The notes under the pieces were generated by a model, which worked only from the letters and a program-made list of their open reading frames with translations, made no database searches and was not told the DNA's origin. Of a DNA stretch of 64,000 nucleotides, positions 40,612 to 50,131 are shown piece after piece. Each line of letters starts with the position of its first letter. Position 1 is the stretch's first letter. The position numbers and the translations under genes are program-made. Origin of the DNA: Stentor roeselii (Eukaryota > Ciliophora > Heterotrichea > Heterotrichida > Stentoridae); assembly GCA_006503475.1 (NCBI GenBank), contig RSEH01000229.1, positions 1 through 64,000 on the forward strand. Direction: 5' to 3'.

Positions 40612-43128
40612 ATGCAGAACAAGATCAAAAAATTGTTGACTCGTCAGGAGACTATGAATAGCTATAAAACCCAGTCGAAATCTCAGACATCTTCTAGTCC
40701 TTCACAAGTATTTGGGTTGATTCCCGAGACTTCATTTTCAAAGATATCTTTACCTCCTCGTTCGCTTCAATGGGTGTCTCAATACAGCCTCTACGCAGCC
40801 TGCGACGAGAAGACCTTCATAATCTTCGACAAACAAGGCAAGGTAAAAAACTCAGTAAACCTCTTCGAGTCCTACCGTATTTCCTCGTGTTTGACCTTCA
40901 CATACATCGACAAATTCCACTGTTTCGCTTTAGTCTCCTCCGACCTGAAACTTCTCCTAGTATCCGTCCTTCTCGACCTGTGGAAGACAATCCAATTATC
41001 AGGTCGAATAAACCACATCGAGTACCACAAAGACCTGATATTTTTAGGAGGAACTTCAAAAATCACAGTCCTTCGTTTGAAATGCGACACAAAATACGAA
41101 ATCGAAAAAAGTCTTCTTCTCGACCCCGACCGTGGCTTTGTGAATTTTTCAACAGAAGAGGTGAAAGACTTAAGTTTTAACATCAAGTGGATAAAAGGAA
41201 TGAAAGTTTGTAAGAGTTCAGACCTTTTTTTACTATGGAGTGAATGTACTGTGATTATCTTTAACCTTCCTTCCTGCGTAATGCGAGCAGAGGCTGAAGA
41301 CATCTGCCCAGGTACATTAATGACTTACGTGATGTACACATCTCAACAAGACTACATAATCGCTGCGACGTCTCAAGGAAGTATTTTCACTTACAAGGTA
41401 GGACCTGTGTTTAAACTAGTCCATATCTTCCAGGGGCATACTCGAAGTGTTCCAACTTTAGAACTTTTAAACTCACAGTTTTTTATTTCTGCATCTTTAG
41501 ACTATACATTGAAAATGTGGAGTTTGGAGCATTTTCGGATTCTTTACTCGTTTGACATGCCTTCTTCTGACTCGCCCTTCAGTTATCTAAGCCTTTTAGA
41601 CCCGTTCACCTTGGCCTACACATCAAGTTCAACCTTATCAATAGTCCACATTAACCTAATCGGTCGTTTGATGTTTATAACTGTTTCAAACGTCAGGTAC
41701 TTGAAGTTAATCGACGAGAAAATCACGGCGATTGGAGAGGACAACAGTATTGTTTTATATAAAGCAGGAAAAGTGATGACTACTATTTACCCTCCGCCTT
41801 CGGCACATGACTTGAAAGACATTATTTTTGTGGAAGACTTGAGAAGGGTCTTGGTCCTTCTGGACTCTGGAGTCATCTGCGTCTTCAGCATTGAAGGCGA
41901 AACGGGCCTGCTCGAAAGACTTGTGAGGACTGGCGATATCACTGACTATGAACTAAGACCCATCACCAACCCCATCCAGTGCATCAAAAAAGTCTCTTGT
42001 GTCCCGCCGCAGTTCGACTGTGAACTTGTCTTTCGAAAGCACTCAGGAGAAGAAATTCAACCTGAAGAGTTCCTCGCCATGTCCGCTGGAAAAGGAATGA
42101 TTCTCTTCATGGCAGTTGATAAAATCGATAAGATTTATGCACGCTTCGCCCTGCATAGAGAGACTATCACTATTATCGAAGAAGTAGAAGGATTTATTAT
42201 CACTGTCTGTGCAGCGAATTTACTCATTATTTCTCAGTTTAAGGAAAATCTGCTGATTAAGTTTAAAAAAATCGAGTTGAAATCGCAGATTACTTTTTTA
42301 AAAGGACTTCTGCCGAATAAGTTTTTTATTTCTTTCAGCACTGGGCAGACTGAAATCCTGGAAATTCAAAATGAGGAACTTGTAAGAGTTGTTAATAAAG
42401 ACCTGGAGTCTGATACTCTTGTCACTTCCATTGATATCGTGCAGGAGTCCTCTATTCTTGCAACTGCCACTTCGAATAACATGGTGCAGGTCTGGACATT
42501 TGACAAGCAACTTCTTCATGAAATAAAATTTCCTCATCCAATCAGCAGTATTTTAATTGTAAAAGACATGATCTACGCTTCTTATCGTCAAATCACTACA
42601 GCAGTCACTGTTAGGAACTTCTTTCCTTTAGGGACTCCTGAGTATGAAGAGTTAACTGATGATTACTTCAAAGCGTATGTTCCACAAGTAGATGAAAATG
42701 AAATGATGATGAAAATCATTGAAAGAGAAAAAACTCCTGATAAACTTTCAGTCGTTTTCAAAGCACTTGAATTCAAACCTAAAGAAACTAAAAAAAAGTC
42801 AAAAAGCGTGAGTCGCAAACAAAAGCGAAAAAGAAACGATTCTAACACCCTGCCTAAGGCGAAGAAGAAAGACCCTTTCGAAGAACTACAACTGGAAATG
42901 TATAAAAAAGTGATCTCTAAGAAAATCCCAGTCATCACCAATGCCAGGCCAGTAAGCAACAACACCTTACTAACCCGAAGACAGCTCACTGAGGAAAAAA
43001 TCATTGAAAACATCAGAAGATACGGAGACCCTGCCGACCGCATTGATTATTCAGGTCTTTGCGTAGTTGATGAAAGCATTTATTACGAAGAACTCGCAAA
43101 ACTCAGAGGGTCAAACTCAATAATTTGA
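40612..43128 (+). CDS. WD40-repeat protein, probably ciliary
   Basis: 838 residues. Two beta-propellers are likely: blades with GHTRSVPTLELL...SASLDYTLKMWS are clear near 265-305, and further degenerate blades extend from 45 to 680. The C-terminal region (720-838) is Lys-rich, then contains ...TRRQLTEEKIIENIRRYGDP and EELAKLRGSN, a tail found in several flagellum-associated WD proteins as I recall, so the ciliary link is tentative. No catalytic motif. The stop is 9 bp before the next gene on the same strand. Confidence 0.7.
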   Translation: MQNKIKKLLTRQETMNSYKTQSKSQTSSSPSQVFGLIPETSFSKISLPPRSLQWVSQYSLYAACDEKTFIIFDKQGKVKNSVNLFESYRISSCLTFTYIDKFHCFALVSSDLKLLLVSVLLDLWKTIQLSGRINHIEYHKDLIFLGGTSKITVLRLKCDTKYEIEKSLLLDPDRGFVNFSTEEVKDLSFNIKWIKGMKVCKSSDLFLLWSECTVIIFNLPSCVMRAEAEDICPGTLMTYVMYTSQQDYIIAATSQGSIFTYKVGPVFKLVHIFQGHTRSVPTLELLNSQFFISASLDYTLKMWSLEHFRILYSFDMPSSDSPFSYLSLLDPFTLAYTSSSTLSIVHINLIGRLMFITVSNVRYLKLIDEKITAIGEDNSIVLYKAGKVMTTIYPPPSAHDLKDIIFVEDLRRVLVLLDSGVICVFSIEGETGLLERLVRTGDITDYELRPITNPIQCIKKVSCVPPQFDCELVFRKHSGEEIQPEEFLAMSAGKGMILFMAVDKIDKIYARFALHRETITIIEEVEGFIITVCAANLLIISQFKENLLIKFKKIELKSQITFLKGLLPNKFFISFSTGQTEILEIQNEELVRVVNKDLESDTLVTSIDIVQESSILATATSNNMVQVWTFDKQLLHEIKFPHPISSILIVKDMIYASYRQITTAVTVRNFFPLGTPEYEELTDDYFKAYVPQVDENEMMMKIIEREKTPDKLSVVFKALEFKPKETKKKSKSVSRKQKRKRNDSNTLPKAKKKDPFEELQLEMYKKVISKKIPVITNARPVSNNTLLTRRQLTEEKIIENIRRYGDPADRIDYSGLCVVDESIYYEELAKLRGSNSII

Positions 43129-43137
43129 TAGTAATAA

Positions 43138-44055
43138 ATGAAATCTAAATTTTCAAGATTTCTTCAAAAGCCCAGGTATCGCGTTGAATGCACTGACTTA
43201 AGTCCTGACCTCGCCACGCAAATCATTGAAAAAGAAATCGACTTAGATAAATCCGCTTCTTTACAGTTAGTTCAGGACCTGACAGCACTTTACACAAAGG
43301 CAATCGAGCACTACGAAGCCCAAGAAAACCCGAAATATCTGGATTTTCAAGAAAAACTCCAAAAAATGCTGCTAAGGCCGCAGGTTTTTTCATTATTAAG
43401 CCCGAAACCCTTGTCTAATGTTCCAAGTTCAACAACGTCATCAGAGACCCTTCCTCAGAAAATATCTGAATTTCCAGTGGAAGAAGAAGAAAAAGAAGAG
43501 CATCGAAAACATCTGTCTTTTCAACTTGTTTCACATTTAGAATCAGGGAATTTGATGACTGTTATCAACTCACATTCGAGTATGTCGAAAGAAACTTCTG
43601 AAACTGCAAAAAATGTGATAAAGTCCCAAGAACAGGACTTGGAAGCGAAGGTTCAAGCGAGAAAATTGAGGAAATCGAGAAGGACTCCGAGTATTACTCA
43701 GATGTCGAATTCTTTTTTCAATTGTGATATGAGTTGTGTTGATAGTGGAAGTAATACAAGCACTAAGTCTAGCTTGTTCAATTCGATTGATTTGAAGGAT
43801 AATTATGATCGGTTTGAGAAAAAACTTGAGGAAATCATGGAAAGGGTCATGGGGGAAAGGGTCTTTAAAATCATGGAGATTAGGAAGAAATATGAAAAGG
43901 AAATTGAAGAAATCAGCTCTTGTGGAGGGGTACTTGAGCTGGTTGTTAAGGAAATGAGGAAAAATATGCAGAAGGAAATTGATGAGGTCTCGGAATTTTA
44001 TGATAATTGGAGGAAAAATGAGGTGCAGAGGTTAAAGGATGAAGTTAATAACTAG
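43138..44055 (+). CDS. Coiled-coil protein, parent of a pseudogene at 49.4 kb
   Basis: 305 residues, single exon. The N-terminus (residues 20-90) is helical: SPDLATQIIEKEIDLDKSAS. A Ser/Glu-rich middle follows, and a coiled coil covers about 215-300. No known domain. Only 9 bp (TAGTAATAA) separate it from the WD40 stop, so the two may be transcribed together or have overlapping signals. A broken copy of its 3' half is found 5.9 kb downstream. Confidence 0.7.
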   Translation: MKSKFSRFLQKPRYRVECTDLSPDLATQIIEKEIDLDKSASLQLVQDLTALYTKAIEHYEAQENPKYLDFQEKLQKMLLRPQVFSLLSPKPLSNVPSSTTSSETLPQKISEFPVEEEEKEEHRKHLSFQLVSHLESGNLMTVINSHSSMSKETSETAKNVIKSQEQDLEAKVQARKLRKSRRTPSITQMSNSFFNCDMSCVDSGSNTSTKSSLFNSIDLKDNYDRFEKKLEEIMERVMGERVFKIMEIRKKYEKEIEEISSCGGVLELVVKEMRKNMQKEIDEVSEFYDNWRKNEVQRLKDEVNN

Positions 44056-44769
44056 GATTATTATATGTATACCTTTGGAAATAGGATTTGGGTAATTTCT
44101 TTTGTTATTTTTATTATAATTTAAGATTTATTTAGGTATCTAAATTGGTTAAATTTATACAGGGATAATAATGAGATTTTTATTTTGTTATAGTTTCAAA
44201 GAGTTCATTTTGAGAAGAGGTAACTTTAATTGTATATATTTTAATATTTTGGTAGGTTTTAGGATTTTCTGATATATTCTGTCACTTATCTTGACCTTTC
44301 CACACGAAACCAAGAAGTCAAATCGAACTGGAATTATAACAATTAATAATATGGCTTTATTCTTAATATTTTTGTATAATCATAAAGTCGGTAGTAATTT
44401 AGGGTTATATGATATCTATAAAAGATTAAAATATTACCCATATATGATTGCCTTTTACAATAATTTTAATGAAAAATGAAATAATTACATACAATTATTC
44501 AAGTTTTTATAAGAAAACCTGCATTAGGGCTCAGAAATCATTTCCTTGCTTAATTATGATAATCATGAGTGTGAATACAGTCACTATAAATTATACCTAC
44601 ACAGTTTGGGCATAGGGTTTATTAATAGAAACTTAAATTATTATCAATTTTTCATAGTATTTACTAGTGTTTGAAACATTAATTATATGAGAAATCCTAA
44701 TTGAAAATTTCATTGGTTAAAGAGACAAATGAGGCATTTCTTTGATTTTATACTAAAACTTAGATTATC

Positions 44770-45290
44770 TACTCCTACTACTAAAAGAATCCTTTACATC
44801 TTCTCTAAGACTACACCAACTTGTTCCAAGTAATATTTGAACCCATGCCTTACATTTGCTGTTTGTAAATTTTCTTTACTTTTCTGATATTTACTGTATT
44901 AGTACAGATATTTTTTTCAGTATCTTATTTAGTTTGTCCTTCAACCTTCGGATAAAAGTATCAATATTTTTATTTTAAAACTTTGTAAATGGTCCATATT
45001 CAAATACTTCTTTGTGTATTAAAACCATAATAGTATATGGGATCTTTACTGATGTTAAAATTAATCAAAAAATTATGTTTTTAATCTGCATCATTCTTGT
45101 TTAAGATACATAGGGTGTCTTGTTTATTTTTTAAACTTCATATTTATTATAATCCTCGCCTTTATCAATTTTTGTATCTTGCTTTTTCCATTATTTTCTC
45201 TTCTGTAAAAGTTACTAAAGTGGTAACTTCAATTCCTTCTCAGTCGTCATAACTTCATATTTATCCTCTACTTCTTCTTCAACATGATAA
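44770..45290 (-). pseudogene. Probable decayed coding remnant, parent unknown
   Basis: One minus-strand frame reads as protein over about 170 codons, for example YTIMVLIHKEVFEYGPFTK and CKAWVQILLGTSWCSLRED, with several stops scattered through it. The sense of composition (Glu/Lys/Ile-rich) fits a helical protein. Parent not recognised. Chance is possible. Confidence 0.3.
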
Positions 45291-45518
45291 ATCTATTGGG
45301 GTCATCACTCCTAAGTTTTTAAGTTAATTCAATTTTTCTTATGAAAATTTGATGAATATCTAAAACAATAAAATACTTGACTAGAAATAACGAGAGCCAA
45401 GTAGAAAACTTAAGTTTTCATTACATCCTTAAAAATAAAGTTTACTCTTTTTTTTTTAAATTTTTTTGCCATCTCATATGCACTATATCGATATTACAGA
45501 CTATAGAATTAATTTATC

Positions 45519-45990
45519 TTAATTTAGCTTGTTTTTATTCTTTATCAACTGGATTCCTTTTTGTAGAACGAACGAGGGTGGACTTTCTGATACTTTCTCA
45601 GAAGAGTTTATCATAGCTTCCATACTAATGTTGAATTTTTTTGAATATTCTTGTTCTTAATGGAACATTATTACGTAGTCAAGGCCAGTTAATTGAAGCT
45701 TCATTAGGATTATTTTTATTTCATTAAATATCACTTCTTTGGTGACAGGTAATTCGTGTTTAGTAAACCTGGCATGTTGATTATTTGGAAAGTGTCGTAA
45801 TCCAAACGATCACAAAGGAAAATTTAATGAATTAATACCATGTCGTAGGTATCATCTCCTTTAAAATAATCCCTTTCCTTTTCCTACTTTCACTTCTTCT
45901 GTCTTCCCAGCGTAATCAAATAGATTTTAGTTCTTTTGCCATCCTGAGACAGCCCGAAGACCTAAAACTTCATATTTCTTAAATCCCTAA
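45519..45990 (-). pseudogene. Probable decayed coding remnant, parent unknown
   Basis: Protein-like minus-strand reading, for example FGLRHFPNNQHARFTKHE and VIFNEIKIILMKLQLTGLDY, interrupted by stops and with possible frame changes. It may be part of the same former gene as the remnant at 44.8-45.3 kb. Weak evidence. Confidence 0.25.
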
Positions 45991-46332
45991 ACCAAACTGA
46001 ATAATTTGGCTTCCATAGATATCATAAAATTATGGTAAACTACATTGAAAAATATAAAGGTAGACATCTTTTTATTATTTCTGCCTATCTACCTTTTAAA
46101 ATACCGATAAAATAAAAATGGAAGGGAAAAAATTACTAGTCTACCAAAAATCACAAATCATTCTTTATATGATTTTAAACTTATATTTTATTACTTTAGC
46201 ATAGATAATCCATTTAGATCAAATCTAACAAAACTGATTGTATACCGTGTGAAGTTTTGATGATAAAATTGAAAATCCTATTTAGTTAATAATCTTCAAA
46301 AACAAAAAAATCTAAAAAAGTCCCATTTTTTA

Positions 46333-46749
46333 ATGGTTAATAAAATGGAAAGTGCGATTCGAGGAATGCGAGAGCTCCATCTAGTCAGCATCGATCAACA
46401 GGTAACTATAAGTTGGAAACAAGGATCATTCTTAGGAGCAGGTGGTGATCATTCTGAACCTTATAGTCTGTGCAAATACTCGAAAGATGGTGACTTAATT
46501 CCTGTGTTTATCCAAAGGGGATATGATATTCCTCAAGTGCTACCTGTGGACGGAAGATTGCAATGGGGAATGAATAATGGAAATTTCTTCTTTGTTTTTC
46601 ATGATAAATCTCGCACTCCCTATCAACATCGTTTTGTTCAAAGTGCTGCCCAAAATTTGGCCATTTATGCAAATGAAATGATTAAACTCAAGACAAAAGG
46701 GTTTGTTGACGCTAGTTGGGTCGTTGGAGATTATCTTCATAACGTTTAG
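46333..46749 (+). CDS. Small conserved-looking protein, unknown function
   Basis: 138 residues from ATG 46333, or 134 from ATG 46345 (MESAIRG), which I favour slightly because AATAAAATG is the usual start context here. Mixed alpha/beta composition with many aromatic residues (for example RLQWGMNNGNFFFVFHD) and no signal peptide or membrane segment. Not recognised. It stands alone, with 2.3 kb of non-coding DNA upstream and remnants downstream, but its codon use and balanced composition look intact. Confidence 0.6.
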   Translation: MVNKMESAIRGMRELHLVSIDQQVTISWKQGSFLGAGGDHSEPYSLCKYSKDGDLIPVFIQRGYDIPQVLPVDGRLQWGMNNGNFFFVFHDKSRTPYQHRFVQSAAQNLAIYANEMIKLKTKGFVDASWVVGDYLHNV

Positions 46750-46839
46750 ATTTAGTTAATCAAACCTTTAGGAAAATTTTTTTTTATGTAGAGTGAGGAA
46801 TGGCCTTTTGATGTTTAGGCATTTATTATTGAAAGCTAT

Positions 46840-47170
46840 GATAAGAGTACTTGAAATTTTTCTTTTTTATTTCGTGAAGGATTTTTTCTCTTTGAGTTTG
46901 AATTCTTTTCTGTTTGTTTCTCAGATTTGGCTCTTCTTGATATTCAAGATTTTCCTTGTAGATTATCCATGCGTTTTAATTGATTTATCCTAATCTTGGC
47001 TTTTTTTTGCCTTTTTCTTTCTCTAGCTGCTTTTGTATTTCATTTTTACTTCTTAAGATTTTATATCTCTTTGTATATATTTTAATTCTTCAGTCTTTTC
47101 TATAGTTCTAATTTCAAGTCCATTTAAATTTACTTCTTTTTACCTTATGTGATATTCTTCCATTCAAAAT
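46840..47170 (-). pseudogene. Coiled-coil gene remnant
   Basis: A minus-strand frame reads EIQKQLEKEKGKKKPRLG, then EPNLRNKQKRIQTQREKILH and EIKKKNFKYSYHSFQ, a typical charged coiled-coil, interrupted by stops. Upstream bases continue the pattern in another frame. Parent not identified; the composition resembles coiled-coil genes in this window. Confidence 0.4.
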
Positions 47171-47389
47171 AAAACTTTATTGTATTTATATTCCACATTG
47201 AAAAGTTATTTTATTCATTCCAAATATCCAATCTAAATTCCATCTCAAAAAAAATAAACAACAGAAGTTCTATTTTAAAAAATATTCTCAACCCTATTGG
47301 AAAAAGCAAGATCTTATCTTCAGTCTATCCAAAGCAGACAAGAACTCTTCAAAATAATTTAAAACTTATCACAGTGACAGACACTGTTC

Positions 47390-48360
47390 CAAAATGAGTT
47401 TCTACCTGGAGACAGTGACATAAAACAACATGCAACTTCAAGTGAAGAAAATCAAGAAAGCCTCGTCAATACTAGCTCTGTTATTACCCAAACACAAAGC
47501 CACTGATATATTTAGACTTGTCTAATCAAGAGTCCCAACTGCAACTGAATGAGACAGCTAAAAAAAAATGCAGATAATGATTCAAGAAAATTTTTAAAAA
47601 AACGCTTATTCGCTAAGAAAATAAGACTTGCATGGCACATGCTTGAGTTTGAAATGAAAGAATTGCTGGGCTTTCCCATGTCGAAATTCTGAAAATTAAG
47701 AATGATGCATGCGGTGATTGAACAAGAGACGAATGCGAAGGACCGGCTGGTGACCTTGCATCGAGAGTTTTAGATTATTAACAAACAATTTTAAGATATT
47801 CTTGATTGCTTTCTGAGAAAGGATTTACCAGTCAAGATCTGGCCATAGAGATTCATGAGCTTGCTTGGAAAGGACAGCCTTATGCTCTATAGAGACCCTG
47901 CCTTCGATGGCCTATCAAGCTTCCAGCTCATATCTTTTTATAACTGAGATTATTTCGCTTGTCGTCTGAATTAAAATCGGAGAGGGTCTCTTCTGAATGG
48001 CTTATGGTCGACCTCTCATCCTTTCTCCTAAAGCATGAATTTGTCTAGGTTTAATTTGAGGATCTTCGCTAGACTGGCTTTTTGTGATGGAGAAAATTAT
48101 GTCTCAATTTTAGGACTTGGATATTGAATGCTTTTCACTGGGATACTGTCTAAGGATCTGTGAAGGTCTTCGAGTAACGGAAGATTATTGGCAAGTCCGA
48201 ATGATGCATTTCTTATTCTCGCAGATGTATTCTGCTCATCCTTTCCTAATTCTTCCTAACTTTCAATCCTTCCGAATTCAACACAGGTCAGTCTTTGGAT
48301 TCTTAATGATTCAACCCATTTCTGCGTGAGTAAAAACGTTGAAATTTTCAAAAAATACTC
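47390..48360 (+). pseudogene. Decayed protein-coding remnant, parent unknown
   Basis: Plus-strand reading gives long protein-like stretches: GDSDIKQHATSSEENQESL, AKKIRLAWHMLEFEMKELL, VIEQETNAKDRLVTLHREF, LASPNDAFLILADVF and VSKNVEIFKKYSIPEIM. Several stops and frame changes interrupt it. The Ser-rich first part is similar in style to the repeat protein next door (48.7-49.2 kb). Not recognised. Confidence 0.4.
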
Positions 48361-48729
48361 CATTCCTGAAATTATGAGCAAGTTCTAGGATGGTGATAAT
48401 CTTAAAACTAAACCATCTAAATAAAGAGTCTTCAAGATTCTTCATTCCAAAACTATCAAAGAGTCAGTAAAAGAGCGATAATTATTAATAACTTCCCAAA
48501 GCTGAAGTCTTCATTGAGATCATTGAAGAAATTTGAAAACTCTTCATTTTTGATAATTTCAAAGTTTGTTCAAGTTTTCCAGTATCTGCGCCTCGTTTAT
48601 GATGTGCTTGTCTTAAAATGAAAGATCTTTTCAGCGACTTGATTCAGCACCAATCCATTCACCATATTTTTCTGATGTGTTCCCGCCTTTTATTTATAGA
48701 CATCCCTACAAAAGTATATTTTAAACTAT

Positions 48730-49239
48730 TTAGATAACAATTGTGTCTTGAGTACTGATTTCACTTTCATCTAAAAATCTAGGAGAGTTGATAGTTGCCC
48801 TTGAAATAAGTTCTATAGCAGAAAGGTTTGGACTTGGAACACCTGAAGAATTTTCACCCTGATGTCTAGTAGTATCCGAATCCTGTTGATCTGAAAAGGT
48901 AGGAGAGTTGATAGATGCACCCGAAATCATTTCTATAGCAGGAAGGCTTGAACTTGGAACACCCGAAGAATTTTCACCCTGATATCTAGTAGCATTCGAA
49001 TCCTGTTCATCTGAAAAGGTAGGAGAGTTGATAGTCGAACCCGAAATCATTTCTATACCAGGAAGGTTTGGACTTGAAACACCAGAAGATCCTGCATTGT
49101 TAATCTTGCTACCTGAATCGATTATGTCAATTTCAAAATGTTCTGTGCAGTCTATAAACATTCCTTTTTTATGTTCAGTCTCAGTTGATGCTGTCGTTAC
49201 ATGAGGGTGCAGATCGGTTATCTCATCACGAAGTTCCAT
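48730..49239 (-). CDS. Small repeat protein, Ser/Glu-rich, unknown function
   Basis: 169 residues. A 40-residue unit (SSGVPSPNL...EMISG..INSPTFSDEQDS..) is repeated about two and a half times, matching a 120-bp DNA repeat. It ends in QDTIVI. No transmembrane segment or signal. Either a young, repeat-driven gene or a fragment of a larger one. It lies between decayed remnants, so its integrity and expression are uncertain. Confidence 0.45.
   Translation of the reverse strand: MELRDEITDLHPHVTTASTETEHKKGMFIDCTEHFEIDIIDSGSKINNAGSSGVSSPNLPGIEMISGSTINSPTFSDEQDSNATRYQGENSSGVPSSSLPAIEMISGASINSPTFSDQQDSDTTRHQGENSSGVPSPNLSAIELISRATINSPRFLDESEISTQDTIVI
48781..49080. repeat. 120-bp tandem repeat, 2.5 copies
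   Basis: Units start at 48781, 48901 and 49021, exactly 120 bp apart, beginning AGGAGAGTTGATAG. Copies differ at scattered positions and stay in the same coding register (40 codons). Confidence 0.9.
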
Positions 49240-50131
49240 TTCTAAATTATAAGATAAATCATATTTGATTTATTAAAGCTAAATTAGTTTGAAGGCGCAC
49301 CCGATTAAATAATTTTTTTATTATGTGGTGCCGAAAATTATGCGAATGCTCTGCGAAAGAAAAACAAGAAAAAGAAGGCACCGAATAACCTGTCTTTTCA
49401 TCTAGCTTCACATTTGAATCAGGGAATCTCATGAGATTCATCATTTACCAATTGAACAAGTTCGAAGAAACTATCAAGACTGTCATAAAGTCGCTAGAGC
49501 AGAACCTCGAAGCTAAACTTAAAGCCAGGAATTTAGGAAATCGAGAAAGACTCGAGTCTCACTAACTTTTCAATCTTTTTCTATTTTTTTTAAGATGTCG
49601 ATAGAGAAAGCAATACCAAGTCCAGCTTGTTCAACTTGATTGATTTGATGAGTAATTATATGAGTTTTTGAGGAATCATTGAATTATTATGGGTATTTTG
49701 GTTTTAAATCAGGCAGATTAGGAAATTTTTATAAGGAAATTGAAGAAATCAGGCCCTGTTGAGATTTTTGAAATTTTGATTGAAATTGATGAGGTTTTGG
49801 ACTTTTATTATGATTTAGGAAATAGGTTTTGGATGAAATTAATAACTAGGATTATTAAAATCTTGAAAGGTTGTTGAAAATGATTAAACCTTTGGGTTTT
49901 TTATACAAATCTGACTGTTTTAAATGAATTTGATACAACCCATTCTAAATTAAAACATTCCAAAAAAAATACCATGACTTGATATAATATCTTAAGATCC
50001 TAAACCAATTTTCCATTCAACCTATCTCCAAATTGAAAAATCATTCTAAACCAATCTCCAAAATAAGACTCCCTAAATCTATCACCTCTATAAACATATC
50101 TTCATCTAAAAAAATCCTTTCCTCTAAAAAA
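49240..50131. other. Non-coding region containing a gene copy fragment
   Basis: 892 bases. Most of its right part is the pseudogene copy of the 43.1 kb gene (49355-49860). The final 270 bases are AT-rich and hold the promoter of the RING-like gene. Confidence 0.5.
49355..49860 (+). pseudogene. Broken copy of the 3' half of the coiled-coil gene at 43138-44055
   Basis: Matches 43.48-44.06 kb in order along its length. Shared blocks include CTGTCTTTTCA, TTCACATTTgAATCAGGGAAT, AGTCCAGCTTGTTCAA (parent AGTCTAGCTTGTTCAA), GGAAATTGAAGAAATCAG, GAAATTGATGAGGT and the 3' end TTAATAACTAGGATTATTA. It has several deletions and stops and no long open frame. The parent has no intron, so DNA copying and RNA-mediated copying cannot be told apart. 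No repeats flanking it were seen. Confidence 0.8.

Larger units (their letters stand above)
44056..46332. other. Gene-poor region with weak coding remnants
   Basis: About 2.3 kb without an intact gene. On the minus strand, 44770-45290 and 45519-45990 read protein-like over long distances between stops; see the two pseudogene entries. No tRNA, rRNA or mobile-element signature was recognised. Confidence 0.45.
46750..48729. other. Gene-poor region with decayed remnants
   Basis: About 2 kb with no intact gene. A minus-strand coiled-coil remnant (46840-47170) and a plus-strand remnant (about 47390-48360) lie within it; both are listed separately. The GC content rises locally at 47.6-48.3 kb, typical of former coding sequence in this genome. 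Confidence 0.45.
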
